Below, piece after piece: positions 53,971 to 64,000 of a stretch of DNA of 64,000 nucleotides. The stretch is taken from assembly GCA_010094045.1 (NCBI GenBank), contig ML986612.1, positions 266,440-330,439 of the forward strand. Reading direction: 5' to 3'. This stretch comes from Lojkania enalia. Taxonomy: Eukaryota > Ascomycota > Dothideomycetes > Pleosporales. Under the pieces are notes generated by a model. It saw only the letters and a program-made list of their open reading frames with translations, ran no database searches and was not told the origin of the DNA. A program made the position numbers and the translations under genes. Every line of letters starts with the position of its first letter. The first letter of the stretch is position 1.

Positions 53971-56514
53971 TCAAGTATAAATCTGTTGAATTGCAGCCTC
54001 CGCTGAATCAAGAGTGACCTGCTCCATCTTTGACTTGAATGGCGCCATCAGCGGCAGGCTAGTAGTGCGATCAAGCAGATCCATAGCATCCACCAATTGG
54101 CACATACTTTGCACAGCGATCATGGCATGCAAAAATAACCCCAGGGAAGGGGCCACCCACTCGGGAGCCTCATCCACAAATATTCGGAACTCGGGAATCT
54201 TACCGAAGGTAGAATACGCTTCTTCGGGTAGCAAGGGCGTTTCTCGAAGCTGCGCAATCGACACCGAAATTAATGGCTCTGGCTGATTGTCCTGCTGCAT
54301 CTGATCTTGTTGCAGGATTACAGTGGCGTCCTTGCTCATCGCTGGGCTGGCGATCCATAGAGCTCTAGTGACGGCGTTCTCAATTGTTTGCGGGCGTCTG
54401 TCCATAAATACGATGCGCTCGTCTTGGGGTAAAGAAAGGTAGGTCTCTGTCAAGTGGAGCAACAATCGACGGAAGACAGCGCGGGCGCGGAGTGAGTGGT
54501 GGATCTCATTGATTTGAGCGACACGTAGGAGGACAATGAAGCCTTCGAGCGGATAGAGCATGAGGGAGGACTTGGGGCTGTCCAAGTTGACGAAAGATTC
54601 GTAGATGGCAGAGCCCAGAGGGGTTTGGCTATTGTCGAAAGCATTCTGAGTAAATGTTTGGGAGAGCTCGGGGAGTGTTCGTGAATAGCGCAGGATGTTT
54701 TTGCATGTCCACTCTAAAGCAGATCGGAATAGCTGGAGCGAGCTAGGGGTTGAGCAAAACCCGACCTCTGGGGTGGAAATCAGAATAGAGAGAAGAACTT
54801 GAGGTAATGCATCCTGAGCGAAGCGGTTTCCGAGCACCTTGGTTAGGACAGAGAGGTATGCCTTTTCGTTTCCAGGGTAGCAGACCATAGGGAGTGCTCC
54901 AGTCACACGCTCATCGTTTGGAGAGAGGCCAAGTTTAGTGGCAAAATAGGAACAAGGATCGCAGCAAATGGTGGTAGATAGGATGTCAGTTTCAGCGAAG
55001 TTACCCATTGCTAGTGGGAAGGCTAGGGGCGTGGCGCTATTGGGCTCAGGGATTCCAATGGTTGCGATTTGTGGGCTCGCATGGAAAACCCAGGCAAGAA
55101 TGGTATTGTCGGCCCCACAGAGGGAACAGGTACCCGTGAAAGAATCTTCCAAGTTTCGGAAGCCCGGGGTGTGCATTACGCTTCTGAGTTTTGGATCGGT
55201 TATTTGATGAGATCTAGGGTGGTTGCTTCTGAAACTACCGTTACTAATTTTGCTCCAGAGGAAGGAGTCGCGCCCGGGCAGCGTAGGTGTCTGTGACTGA
55301 TACGGGTTGAGAGCCGGGTGGTCGAGTTCGGAGGGAGGGGTAAAGACAGTGTCGTCAGTATCGCTGTCCTGATAACTCATAGTAGAGCTCATCGAATCAG
55401 CTGTGTCGATACAAGACGAGACGGATCTCTCGGAAGAACGTTGGACTTGAAGGTTACGGAACTTTGCGGTCTTCTGTGATCTGATCCTTGCCTGAATGAA
55501 TGCCTTCAAATTGAAGCTAAAAGCACCTCTTAGGCTCTCTTGTATCTTAGCGTCGATGGAGCCTGCGGTTCTGGCCTGGCGAATGGCGTCCTTGAAGGCG
55601 GCGGCAGCCCTGCCGTTTAGATCGTCGTGGGCCATCCAGACGGGGTCTTCAGTCTTAACTTCTTGTTTCTGAACCCATGACTGGAACTGATACTGATTGC
55701 TCCTAGACTGGGCAGTCATCATGACGGAATTGAGGTTGTCATTGCGGGAAAAAATCCTCGCCACCTTTTCTTCTCCGAGTTCGTTGGCCCAGAGATCGTC
55801 CATGTTGACGACGAGGCCGTCTTGCAGAGCGATTTCGTTTTCAGCCAGTTTTGTTGGGGCTGGGATAGTGATGTCTGAAAACAAAGAGGGTGAAAAACGG
55901 GGAAGAGAAGCCCAAGAGGTGGTGTGGTCGATGACTGTAATAGATTCAATGCCGACGGAATCCTTGAAAAATCCCTTGCTCTGCAGCACGTATATCTCGT
56001 CCGTTTCGACATCGTAAAAGAGGAAGAGGCAGTTTGGAACAATGGCAAAGACGGAGACCCCGACGGATATGTTGGCAGAGGCGACAGAGCGATTTGTCCG
56101 GCCAAAGATTATGGTGACGCAGGTTGTGCCGTGCATGCCCGCTTTGGGGATAAGGTTGGCGAAGTCGATCCTATTCGACTCTGGGATGATTCCGTCGGTA
56201 ATCAGAAACCAAATGGATGAGCCGCGAAGCGCATCTCTGCATCTGGCTTTTCTAAGCAGCACGTCTGGAGAGGTCATGCCTGAAGAGGTGAGAGAGGGCA
56301 ACTGGGCCAGGGACCGCACGCCCTGTGCCTCATGATTCCATGGCAAGATTGTAGTCGAATCTTTGGCAGCCTCTGAGAGATGTTGGGAGATGTCGCCAAC
56401 GAATTTCTTCTCGGCTTCTAATGTCTTGCCGCTGGTGCTACCCGAAACATCGACTGCAAATGAGATGGTGCATTCGGCGAATGGCCAGGCTGAGCTCTGT
56501 GTCTCGGCAGCCAT
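53971..56514 (-). CDS. von Willebrand factor A-domain protein
   Basis: Intronless, 847 residues. The N-terminal 200 residues are a vWA domain: beta-strand ISFAVDVSGSTSG carries the metal-ion-dependent adhesion site D22-x-S24-x-S26, and SIWFLITDGII holds the later MIDAS aspartate. The middle is disordered (TPPSELDHPALNPYQ). A putative zinc knuckle follows: CSLCGADNT and, further on, CCDPCSYFATKLG, a C-x2-C plus C-x2-C pair. The C-terminal 300 residues are helical and unrecognised. Intracellular vWA proteins usually take part in multiprotein complexes (ubiquitin, transcription, chelatase). No signal peptide or membrane segment. The combination of vWA with a C-terminal C4 finger looks fungus-specific; precise role unknown. 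A large conserved-looking frame, so a real gene. Confidence 0.85.
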   Translation of the reverse strand: MAAETQSSAWPFAECTISFAVDVSGSTSGKTLEAEKKFVGDISQHLSEAAKDSTTILPWNHEAQGVRSLAQLPSLTSSGMTSPDVLLRKARCRDALRGSSIWFLITDGIIPESNRIDFANLIPKAGMHGTTCVTIIFGRTNRSVASANISVGVSVFAIVPNCLFLFYDVETDEIYVLQSKGFFKDSVGIESITVIDHTTSWASLPRFSPSLFSDITIPAPTKLAENEIALQDGLVVNMDDLWANELGEEKVARIFSRNDNLNSVMMTAQSRSNQYQFQSWVQKQEVKTEDPVWMAHDDLNGRAAAAFKDAIRQARTAGSIDAKIQESLRGAFSFNLKAFIQARIRSQKTAKFRNLQVQRSSERSVSSCIDTADSMSSTMSYQDSDTDDTVFTPPSELDHPALNPYQSQTPTLPGRDSFLWSKISNGSFRSNHPRSHQITDPKLRSVMHTPGFRNLEDSFTGTCSLCGADNTILAWVFHASPQIATIGIPEPNSATPLAFPLAMGNFAETDILSTTICCDPCSYFATKLGLSPNDERVTGALPMVCYPGNEKAYLSVLTKVLGNRFAQDALPQVLLSILISTPEVGFCSTPSSLQLFRSALEWTCKNILRYSRTLPELSQTFTQNAFDNSQTPLGSAIYESFVNLDSPKSSLMLYPLEGFIVLLRVAQINEIHHSLRARAVFRRLLLHLTETYLSLPQDERIVFMDRRPQTIENAVTRALWIASPAMSKDATVILQQDQMQQDNQPEPLISVSIAQLRETPLLPEEAYSTFGKIPEFRIFVDEAPEWVAPSLGLFLHAMIAVQSMCQLVDAMDLLDRTTSLPLMAPFKSKMEQVTLDSAEAAIQQIYT

Positions 56515-57087
56515 GACAGGTAATTACGGATAAGGCAAAATAAAGCCAAGAAATTATACAATGAGGAAGACAAAGGTTGTAATTTTCTCGATTGGGATGC
56601 AAATGATTGGGAAGAAGGTTGCGACTATTTTATGGGAACTGCTGCCTGCTGCATCTTGGCCGTCCGATGGTGTGCCTGCTGCGGCCACGAACAAGATGTC
56701 CTCAGCCTCCCACCGGTTTTCCTCAAGGTTGAGAGGAAAGCTATCGGGTTGCCGGTAAGCAAGAGCGGCTAGCCCTCAGCTCCGCCGTCTTCATTACTAG
56801 GGCGGCATCTAGCCAGCAGGTGCACGCTTCTACAAGCCACACATAACCAAGCCTCTCCCCGCGACTGGGCCTATAGCGTTTCAAAAAATAAACAAATGAA
56901 TAAATAAATAAGTAAAAAAGAAGCATAGAATAAATATGTTAGATGTCACTCCTGCTATTTCCCGGAATTTTGGCGAGGCGAACCAATTTCCCTCGGGTGC
57001 TATGGATGAGACGACGTTTTGTTGCGAAGTAGACGCGCAGCCCGGCTCACCCGCGGCGGCTGATTGATGAAAAACAAGCGAGATGGT
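56515..57087. other. Intergenic region upstream of the vWA gene
   Basis: Promoter side of the vWA gene, then AT-rich sequence with an AAATAAATAAGTAAA-type stretch around 56884-56920. No gene seen. Confidence 0.5.
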
Positions 57088-57500
57088 AGTACAAGCGAGC
57101 TGGCACTCTCCCTACCTTTCGCGCTTTTGCAGCTACATAGATCAACAACGCATTAGAATACTATTAGCATAGTAGCTGTTCTAATTCAAGCCGTATCTAT
57201 AGCATCGTTTTTGCGCGTACGTGCGTTGTGCCTCGGCTCTCTGCAGCGCCTGCAGCGCGCTAGAACCTGCCGGCTCATATTTAATTGCGCCTTGCCTTGA
57301 CGCGTTTCGCTCTCCAGCTGGTGTTCAATCTTCTTTCGAGCGATAGTATCCTCTCTCTCTATCTCTGTTAACGTGTTTTTGTTTTTGGGTTCGCTTCTTT
57401 TTGCGCTGTTTGTGCTTTGTGGCAGCCTCGTTTGCCTTCTCAACGGCAGAGATTCCTCTTGGCAATCTGTGTTCATAACAATGCGGCTTAGCATTGATTT
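57088..57500 (-). mobile_element. 3' end fragment of a second Fot1/pogo-like transposon
   Basis: Terminal-repeat-like AGTACAAGCGAGCTGGCACT at 57089-57108 and GCGCTTTTGCAGCTACATAG at 57121 resemble 46399-46440 of the first relic. Read leftwards, 57494-57186 encodes a basic tail (SAKRSEPKNKNTLTEIERED, KKIEHQLESETRQGKAQLNM, RCRRCREPRHNARTRKNDA) like the charged C-termini of Fot1/Tan/Pot transposases. The rest of the element, including the DDE domain and other end, is missing; the F-box relic begins less than 100 bp further on. Confidence 0.6.
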
Positions 57501-57592
57501 TCGGCTAGCGCGAGCACTAAGCGGCGGTTTACCTTGCCTGCCATCAATCCTGCACCAACAGCTGTGCGCTCTTCCACGGTGGTCACTCGGTC

Positions 57593-58848
57593 ATGACGCT
57601 CAAAACTCTCTCCGGAGAGTTGATCGGGGCTATCATGATTCATCTCGATCCCGGAGACTTTTAAGCGCTCCGCCTCTGCTCAAGATCCCCAAGCGAACGG
57701 CCCCTACACAACTCCAGGGAGCGGTTTTTCCAGAAGTTGACTCGCACGTTAGCCCCCGAAAGTTTTCGCAAGATTCTAGATATCGTCTATCATCCATATT
57801 TGGGGGCAAGCCTCGAACATTCAGTGATTGATGCCACTCCGAGGTATGCTATTCGAATCTGGGAGCTAGAAGTTTCCCTCTTAAACAGTCAATACGACAG
57901 CAAAGGGGGGGGGGGGGGGTTGTCAGGCTATCGAACACAACAAGCTGGAACGAAAGGCGCAAGATTCATCAAAACTCTGGACTCATACCTGCTACGACCA
58001 AAAATCGCCTATCGCTCTGTTCGAGAAACTCGGGACCTTACAATGCATTACTTTTGCGTACGACGGTATGGGCCGTTCGTACGGCCTATTCGCCTGCAAG
58101 TATTGCGAGGATAGTCAGAATGAAATGAGCTGGCCTTTTGTAACAACCATGGATGCCATTGCTACTTCAGGCATCACTGTCCGTGAAATCACAATGGATG
58201 ACACGCGGCGATATGGTGTAGTTAGTATCGGTCGGCTCGAGTCTTTGGCCGGTAGCTTATCAGGATTTGATGCCTTTGGTTATCTTCAAGTTCTAAAGCT
58301 AAACCTCCGCGATTGAAGACAGCAGGAACCCGGATTTGAAGCCCTAGCCGAAAGGCTCCCGTTCGTAGTTCGTTTCCTTTTAAAATGCAAAGAATCTTCG
58401 TTCTTTACATATCTCATACCATACTAGCCTCGAACCTGACATATTTGAATAATTGGCCAGAAACTGTCGTTTTTCCCAAATAGAAAGCTGCAACCTCGAG
58501 CTTTTCGAACTCGCCCCTTCTGATTTGCTGATATTTTTGGCCCCCGCAAAGAATTCTCTACGAATTCTTACGCTCAGTCATATCCTCCTTTCGAGACCAG
58601 GTCATCGGATGGGCGAATGTCATGAATTATATTGCGAACGACTTAGACTTGACAAAGATTGAGCTCAAGAACCTCTTCGACAGGAGGGGCTCGAGAGTGG
58701 GTATCGGCGAAAGGCCCAGGACGGCCATTACGCTGGAGGGACCGCAGCTCGGAGAAACTATGAGATTTCATGCCCAGGATCTGGTAGATGGCGGTTGGGG
58801 CCCAGAATTGCAACAGGCGTTCGTATCGTATCCATTCATTGGACAATG
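57593..58848 (+). pseudogene. F-box protein pseudogene
   Basis: From ATG 57593 the frame reads an F-box (TLSGELIGAIMIHLDPGDF), then a TAA stop at 57662-57664, and goes on in the same frame with ALRLCSRSPSERPL, FFQKLTRTLAPESFRKILDI and HSVIDATPRYAIRIWE. This is the usual order in ascomycete F-box/leucine-rich proteins, where Lys or Asn often stands at the stop position. The frame then breaks around a 15-G homopolymer (57905-57919). Later pieces continue in other frames: 58068-58316 (LAGSLSGFDAFGYLQVLKLN), about 58500-58600 (FLAPAKNSLRILTLSHILL) and 58622-58849 (NYIANDLDLTKIELKNLFDR). F-box proteins are SCF ubiquitin-ligase adaptors; this copy is dead. Confidence 0.75.
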
Positions 58849-59731
58849 ACCGCGAGACTAATCGGAGGCACCTAACAATCAAGCAGCTCAATCCATACAA
58901 CAAGTGAGATTGGTTTTGGACGGGTAATATTGATTTGCTTTTTCAATTTAGTCCCCGAGGGATTCGCGGTTATAGGTAGGTCCGAGTCATCTCGGCCGAT
59001 AGACGTGAGTACGCACGCATCGCAATCCTCCTAGACCTAGCTTCATATTTTAGGTAGCCGGCAGGGGGCGATTTCCGGGGAAATGGGCATGTAATGCTTC
59101 AGCCTTGCATCGCCTCGCGCAGCCTTGCCACAATGTTTAATACCTAGTGTACACAAAACAATGAGCCCCGGGGTTGCGTCGCTTCTCACCGTGACTCCGC
59201 CCCCGGTCTTGCGAATCAGGTGTTCATTCGCTTCGGGCCGCTGACTGCATTAAACCCTAAATTTGCTACGCCGCATGCATCCTTACTGCGAAGGATTGAA
59301 CCCACGCTACACCAATTTTGCACCATTCATTTTCATTGGTTGCCCGAGCAAGCGTGGCCCAATTTCTGCGGACTCCGGCCATCTCTTGCGTGTCTGTCAC
59401 CATGTTCTCGCCCTTTTCAGTGGGCTTCGCATCTCGATGGCCTACCCCAGATATTTAGACCCGTAACAAAGTTTCGGTTATATTTCCTTTATGGTATTCC
59501 CGGGATAATGCATGGAAACAATGGGCTGAAAACTTGATGTCCGTTTGTGATGGTAGCGAGGCTGTGGGAATCCTTCACCGGCCTCCACGTCGTGCATGCA
59601 AGTGTTAGCACCAGTGGAAATAACGCACTCGCCGCAGCTTTAGTTCTGTTTTTCATTGCGGATGTCGGCTCCCCACTTTCTCCATCACCTTCAGAAGCAT
59701 GTACTCTAATAGAGTGCCTTTCTCGACGACC
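58849..59731. other. Intergenic region, no gene seen
   Basis: ORFs 59220-59537 and 59547-59735 lack motifs. Contains the upstream region of the rhodopsin-fold gene. Confidence 0.45.
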
Positions 59732-61191
59732 ATGACTACTCTTAATCTCAGTGGACCGGTTGCTCCTGCTCCACCAGGCGTATCCCCTAGTTTTTCGGAT
59801 CCTCCCAATGAAGCAGTTTTAGCCTATTCAACATCAACTCTGTCGTTGATATGTGTGACGTTTTTCACGTGGTTTCGGTTCTTTGTCAAGATGCATATTG
59901 TTGGAACCTTACACGTGGAGGATTGTAGGTTGAATGTGTAATCCTTTCCACTAAGAAATCGAATTGATAAAAGTAGATATCATTCCATTCGCCTGGGTAG
60001 GCTAAAAACAGTGGGCACCTTACATACCGGTTCGACGAAGCTGACGAAAGCCAGCTTGCCGCTATTGGCCAGATTGTCCCGGGCTATATGATTTATGAGT
60101 TCGCCCCGATTATCCACGACTGGGACTTGCCGTTATACAAATTTTCAAAGTATCTTCTTGTACGAAGCTCGTTCACCATTTGTTATCTTACCATTTGACT
60201 GACGCCCAAATACAGTACTTCCGCCTCGGTGCCATCTTCTACAATATCTCGATCTTGCTTATTAAGATTGCTATGCTCATCCAGGTCTTGAGGGTCTTCG
60301 TGCCGCGTGGTTCGCAGTCGAAAACTTACTACATCGTTCATTTCTTGATTTGGTCGACTTCACTTTACTACGTCATCAACTTCTTTGCTATGGTGTTCAC
60401 GTGCAATCCAATCCACAAAGCGTGGGAGCCGTGGGTGGAGGGCAAATGCCTGAATATGAGCGCCATTGCTATTACAACGGGTGTGATTAATCTGTTGGGT
60501 GACGTGACCATTTTAGCGGTGTGTCAGAGGGTGATTTGGAAGGTTGTCAAGATCGACAGGAAACAGAGAGTTCAATTAAGCGCCGTGTTTTTGGCTGGCA
60601 TTGCGTAAGTCTTCATTCAACCTCTCATCACATATTTATCCTCGTGATTTTGTTTCAAGCTCATTAGATCTTTACCGTGTATTGCAATTGGGGTAACGAT
60701 ATTCTAGTCCATGCGTCTTCAGCGTTTTTTGCCTCTATTACAATACCCTTCAGGTGGTCGACTCGCATGATTTTCTGCACAACTCGGCCCTTATGTCTCT
60801 TGCTTGCTATGGTGAAATCGCATCAGGCATGTTTGTGCTCTTTCTACCCGTCCTTCCTCGCTTTTTCTCCTGGTTCAAAACTCGACCCGCTTGGACACGC
60901 CTTACTCACTCTTCTACCGCCCTTGAATCCGGAAATGTCGGCGTTACAGAGGAAAAGAAAGATAGGAAGGTTAGGAGTCTTTGGCATATCAGCTACACCA
61001 TTAGAGAGAATGTGACGAGGTGCTGGGGCACGCATCCAGCAAAAGGGGATCAAGCACCGAGGATCGAACAAGCAGGGAAAGTTAAAGGAAAATCTGGAGA
61101 AGATTTTGGCAGTATGGGTAGTATGGAGAGCACCGTGGGTTCAGAGTGCTTCTTTAGCGAAGAGATTATAAGGACGAGGGGAACCACGTAA
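59732..61191 (+). pseudogene. Fungal rhodopsin-fold integral membrane protein, N-terminal half damaged
   Basis: Exon 1 (59732-59924) carries TM1 and ends HVED; the splice to 59977 gives YIIPFAWVG and then a stop at 60003-60005. Further on, in another frame, ...HDWDLPLYKFSK fits the family's first loop, but it joins the next exon out of phase. From 60216 the gene is intact: 60216-60604 (YFRLGAIFYNISILLIKIAM, LRVFVPRGS, CNPIHKAWEPW, LNMSAIAITTGVINL) and 60708-61191 (CVFSVFCLYYNTLQVV, LACYGEIASGMFVLF). These are marks of the fungal seven-helix 'rhodopsin domain' family (PF20684), of unknown role and often in membrane-sensing or secondary-metabolism contexts. TM2 seems missing. A further 3' exon after GTAAGT at 61188 is possible. 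Unusual introns are an alternative to decay. Confidence 0.6.
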
Positions 61192-63129
61192 GTTTCTCGA
61201 ACAGTCATTTTTTGTGGGCAGCTTATTATCTATGAGGCTTTTCGTGGATATGGTGTTCCCACCGTGCTATTTTTAATCGTGCGAGTTATCAATATTCTGT
61301 GTCCTCCTAAGAATTATTACAATATGTTTAACATCATCAACATAATATAACCTAACTCCCTTATATAATAAGCTCTAAAGAAGCCTTGGAGAAAATGTAT
61401 GCTTCTAAACACAATTTCCGAGAGTGATAGTCAATAGAGCGTGTGAGACACGAGAGACCTTGGGAATACGGGAGAAAAGCAAGGAAGGCTAGCGAGTAGA
61501 GACAAGTCTATACTACTCCTCTCATATGTCGACTTGTTCGCATAATTGGTCACATCTTTATCTCACATGAATCTTGCACTAGCTTGAAAATCCTCTTTCT
61601 GATCTCGAAGTGACTTTTGTCTAGATGAATGTATATCAGACCAGACTTCCGACCAATACGAAATAATCTCCACAACCTCCAAATCTATCCATCGATATTC
61701 CTCGTCTAGCATACATCCAGACTACAAATGGAATGCCACCGGACATGTAGTAAGCATGTAAGCAAACTGGCTGCGGCGTGCTTACTACTAGCCGTCCTGC
61801 GGCTACACTTAGCCGACTGTGCCACCGGACTCTAGAGGGCAGAAAGCTGGAAAGTGGCTTCGGGTTGATCTATTATTACGTGGGGAAGCCATATGGTGAA
61901 CAGTTCTTATCGGAAAAGATCGGTAAAGTCGGAGAACAGATGTCGCTCCGGAGATGAAGGCCGGAATTCAGGCTGTCTTTGGCTGAGGAATGGCAGAATG
62001 AGGGTATCCATAGCTATATGATATAATAGTCCCAAGTAGTTAACTATGGATACAATGCTGTCAAGTTAAGCAGCGATACAAAATCGTACGCCCCTCTAGC
62101 TCGTAGTTATATCCGTTTTCGTAGGGAGTAAACGCCTTGTAGCAATATGGCGAAGGCCTCAACAATTTAAACTTAATAATATATATTTACTGAGAGATTG
62201 GCAAAGCTATGATAGTTCTGAATTCCCTTAGTATACGCACTCAATATGTTTCACAATGGGGTTAAGAAAAGCATGATTTAAGAAAGGGCAAGATCAAGTA
62301 TAAAGGGGCTTAAACATCTTGCAAGCTAAGGGTACTATTACTATATTAATATAAGTGTACTAATTTGAATCTGAATTATATCATTAAGCTTTCGAGTGTG
62401 TCCGACTAAAATGAGTAGAATTGTCTAATTAGTCTGCTATTGGCGGAGGACAAAGGAAATAGAACTTCAACTAAGGAATTGTAATAATAGTATAACTAAT
62501 ATGTCTATGGATTATATACAGACTTCCTGTCGTTTAGCTTCACGTATTAATGGCTTAGACACGCTAGGCCGCTTTTAGAAGCTTGAACCCGTGAATTGAA
62601 CGAGCTTTCGGCCATTCCTAATAAAAGTGAACTAATATCTCTATTTAAATATTAAAACACAACAAATTTATTATTTTAGAGAGCGATAAGGTCTCTCCTA
62701 GCATTTCAAAGGCAGGTTTAATAATAGAATGCGACGGATTATGTTTTCTAGGGCGTAGTACAGTAAGCTTTACACAAAAGCGTAATATAGAACAAATTAA
62801 AGTAGATATCTATTATAGAAGAAAGGAATGCTCTTAATGAGCATATTCATAATAATTAAGATCGTAAAATTGAGGTAATACACAAATCTTCTATTGCTTA
62901 ATGCTACTGCGTCGTTTTGCACTCCACTTCTAACCCGTCTTCTCCTGTGAACATGCTGAAAGGTAGTTATTCTATTGTCGATTCTGGGACATTCTTTAAG
63001 AATCCCTTCGTCTTGATGAACTAGGGACATACTCTATTCTCTATAGGGATAATGAACTGGGCGTACGAACCTAAACACAGCATTTGAGATCTAAACCATG
63101 CCTGTCTACTTTTCAAATTAGTTTCAATG

Positions 63130-63162
<33 letters not shown>

Positions 63163-64000
63163 AAAATCGGAACCTCCAGTCATAGAGATGGATATGGAAG
63201 TAATGAGATAACATTTCAATCTTCGAATGCAATAGTGGTGTTTGGACCAGATCTCACTGATCGCCCGCCCAGATGAAACGCAATGCTAGCGTAGGAGCTT
63301 TCTACATTATTCACGATACTACGAGTAAGGAACTCACTCACCACAGTGAGGTCTTCAGATGTTGAGTGTATCTAAAACTATTAATTTCTCGAAATTTGGT
63401 TTTTGATGTTAACCGGGGAAGCGGAGTGAACGCAAATGTTCAGCTTAGTCCTACTGTGGTGACAAGCCTCTAGAAGGCAATCGTGAGCCAAAGAGAATTG
63501 CGGCCCAAGGAAAGCTGTGAATGGCTAGAAAATAGCGTGACTTCACTAATGCCTGTTGCCGTTGGCCAAACACGCCACGGGAAGTGAGCCGAAATGAAGG
63601 TCGCGGTCTCCTTACTGTCTCGACTCGTACTCTTGTCTAGTAGAGGTTATTTCGACAGCGGATGTAGTGAGACTCAAAACTGGTCTTAGACGTATGCGAT
63701 TAATCTAGCATTCAAAGCAAGACCTGTACAGAATCGTAGGTGGGCACAACCCTTCTTGGCCATACAGTTGGCGAGGGATACGGGCAGGGGTGTAGGGGTC
63801 CGATCACGCACTAAAGGCGCCGGCGACTACCCTATTCGCGACGCCGCCGTTTCTCCCCACCAATTCCATGAACTTCCACCGCGAAACGCTCTTTATCTAC
63901 CATAACCCCTTTAAGCTTCATAGCCTACAACCTCACTACAGCCGATTCAATTTCAATTTGCCAGCCTTAGCTTGGTGGCATCTCATCACGATATTCGCTG
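61192..64000. other. AT-rich terminal region, no gene seen
   Basis: About 2.8 kb with many TATA/TAAT words and only short ORFs (for example 62797-63030 minus). A 10-bp inverted repeat GTAGTAAGCA/TGCTTACTAC lies at 61747-61756 and 61779-61788. The composition from 61.3 to 63.1 kb would suit old RIP-affected sequence. The last 600 bp are more balanced and may be the promoter side of a gene beyond the window. Confidence 0.5.
63132..63160. repeat. Poly(T) homopolymer
   Basis: About 29 T in a row, the longest homopolymer in the window; in the gene-free AT-rich end. Confidence 0.9.

Noticed and set aside
57373..57831. 152-codon plus-strand ORF with a hydrophobic N-terminus, as a secreted protein
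   Set aside because: Its 5' part is antisense to the transposase tail and its 3' part overlaps the F-box relic in the wrong frame.
61747..61788. 10-bp inverted repeat GTAGTAAGCA/TGCTTACTAC as a terminator or element end
   Set aside because: Isolated hairpin in AT-rich sequence with no associated gene or second copy; no basis for a function.

Overview
The window is nuclear DNA from a filamentous ascomycete (Pezizomycotina). The evidence is frequent short introns (mostly 45-100 bp, GT...AG), fungus-restricted families (C2H2 plus fungal_trans regulator, rhodopsin-fold membrane protein, CorA-like protein with a C-terminal membrane pair, F-box relics), a eukaryotic proteasome alpha-1 gene and decayed Fot1/pogo transposons. 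The class cannot be fixed from the sequence alone. Exon structures were built by hand from splice signals, reading frame and family knowledge. For the multi-exon genes called intact the exon lengths sum to whole codons.

Layout. 1-10 kb: a small membrane-anchored Pro/Gln-rich protein, an S58 (DmpA/BapA-type) aminopeptidase and a complete ABCB multidrug exporter. 10.3-26.9 kb: a dense block of ten genes, all metabolic, transport or regulatory: membrane-anchored aldehyde dehydrogenase, DAL5-like permease, two 3-hydroxyisobutyrate-dehydrogenase-like enzymes, two carboxymuconolactone-decarboxylase-family proteins, two metallo-beta-lactamase-fold hydrolases, a zinc alcohol dehydrogenase and a C2H2 regulator. 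The ABC exporter and peptidase may belong to it. 27-36.8 kb: a gene-poor tract with decayed coding fragments, including one probable membrane-protein pseudogene. 36.8-38.5 kb: two diverged RING-type genes in tandem. 40.8-46.2 kb: housekeeping block (small helical protein of unknown role, proteasome alpha-1, WKF-domain ribosome-biogenesis protein). 46.4-49.9 kb: Fot1/pogo relic and a possible solo LTR. 49.9-56.5 kb: a disordered protein, a CorA-like gene carrying one frameshift, and a von Willebrand A protein. 57-61.2 kb: a second Fot1/pogo remnant, an F-box pseudogene and a damaged rhodopsin-fold gene. 61.2-64 kb: AT-rich, no gene seen.

How the genes may work together. The 10.3-26.9 kb block has the look of a substrate-inducible catabolic or detoxification cluster. 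An organic-anion permease brings in a substrate, MBL hydrolases could open a lactone or ester, PcaC-like enzymes act on a ring-fission-type acid, HIBADH-like, alcohol and aldehyde dehydrogenases oxidise the intermediates, the C2H2 factor regulates, and the ABC pump exports. Three enzyme classes occur as diverged pairs, and GGGG/CCCC-core motifs recur in the promoters. The substrate is unknown; no ring-cleaving oxygenase, P450, PKS or NRPS is seen in the window.
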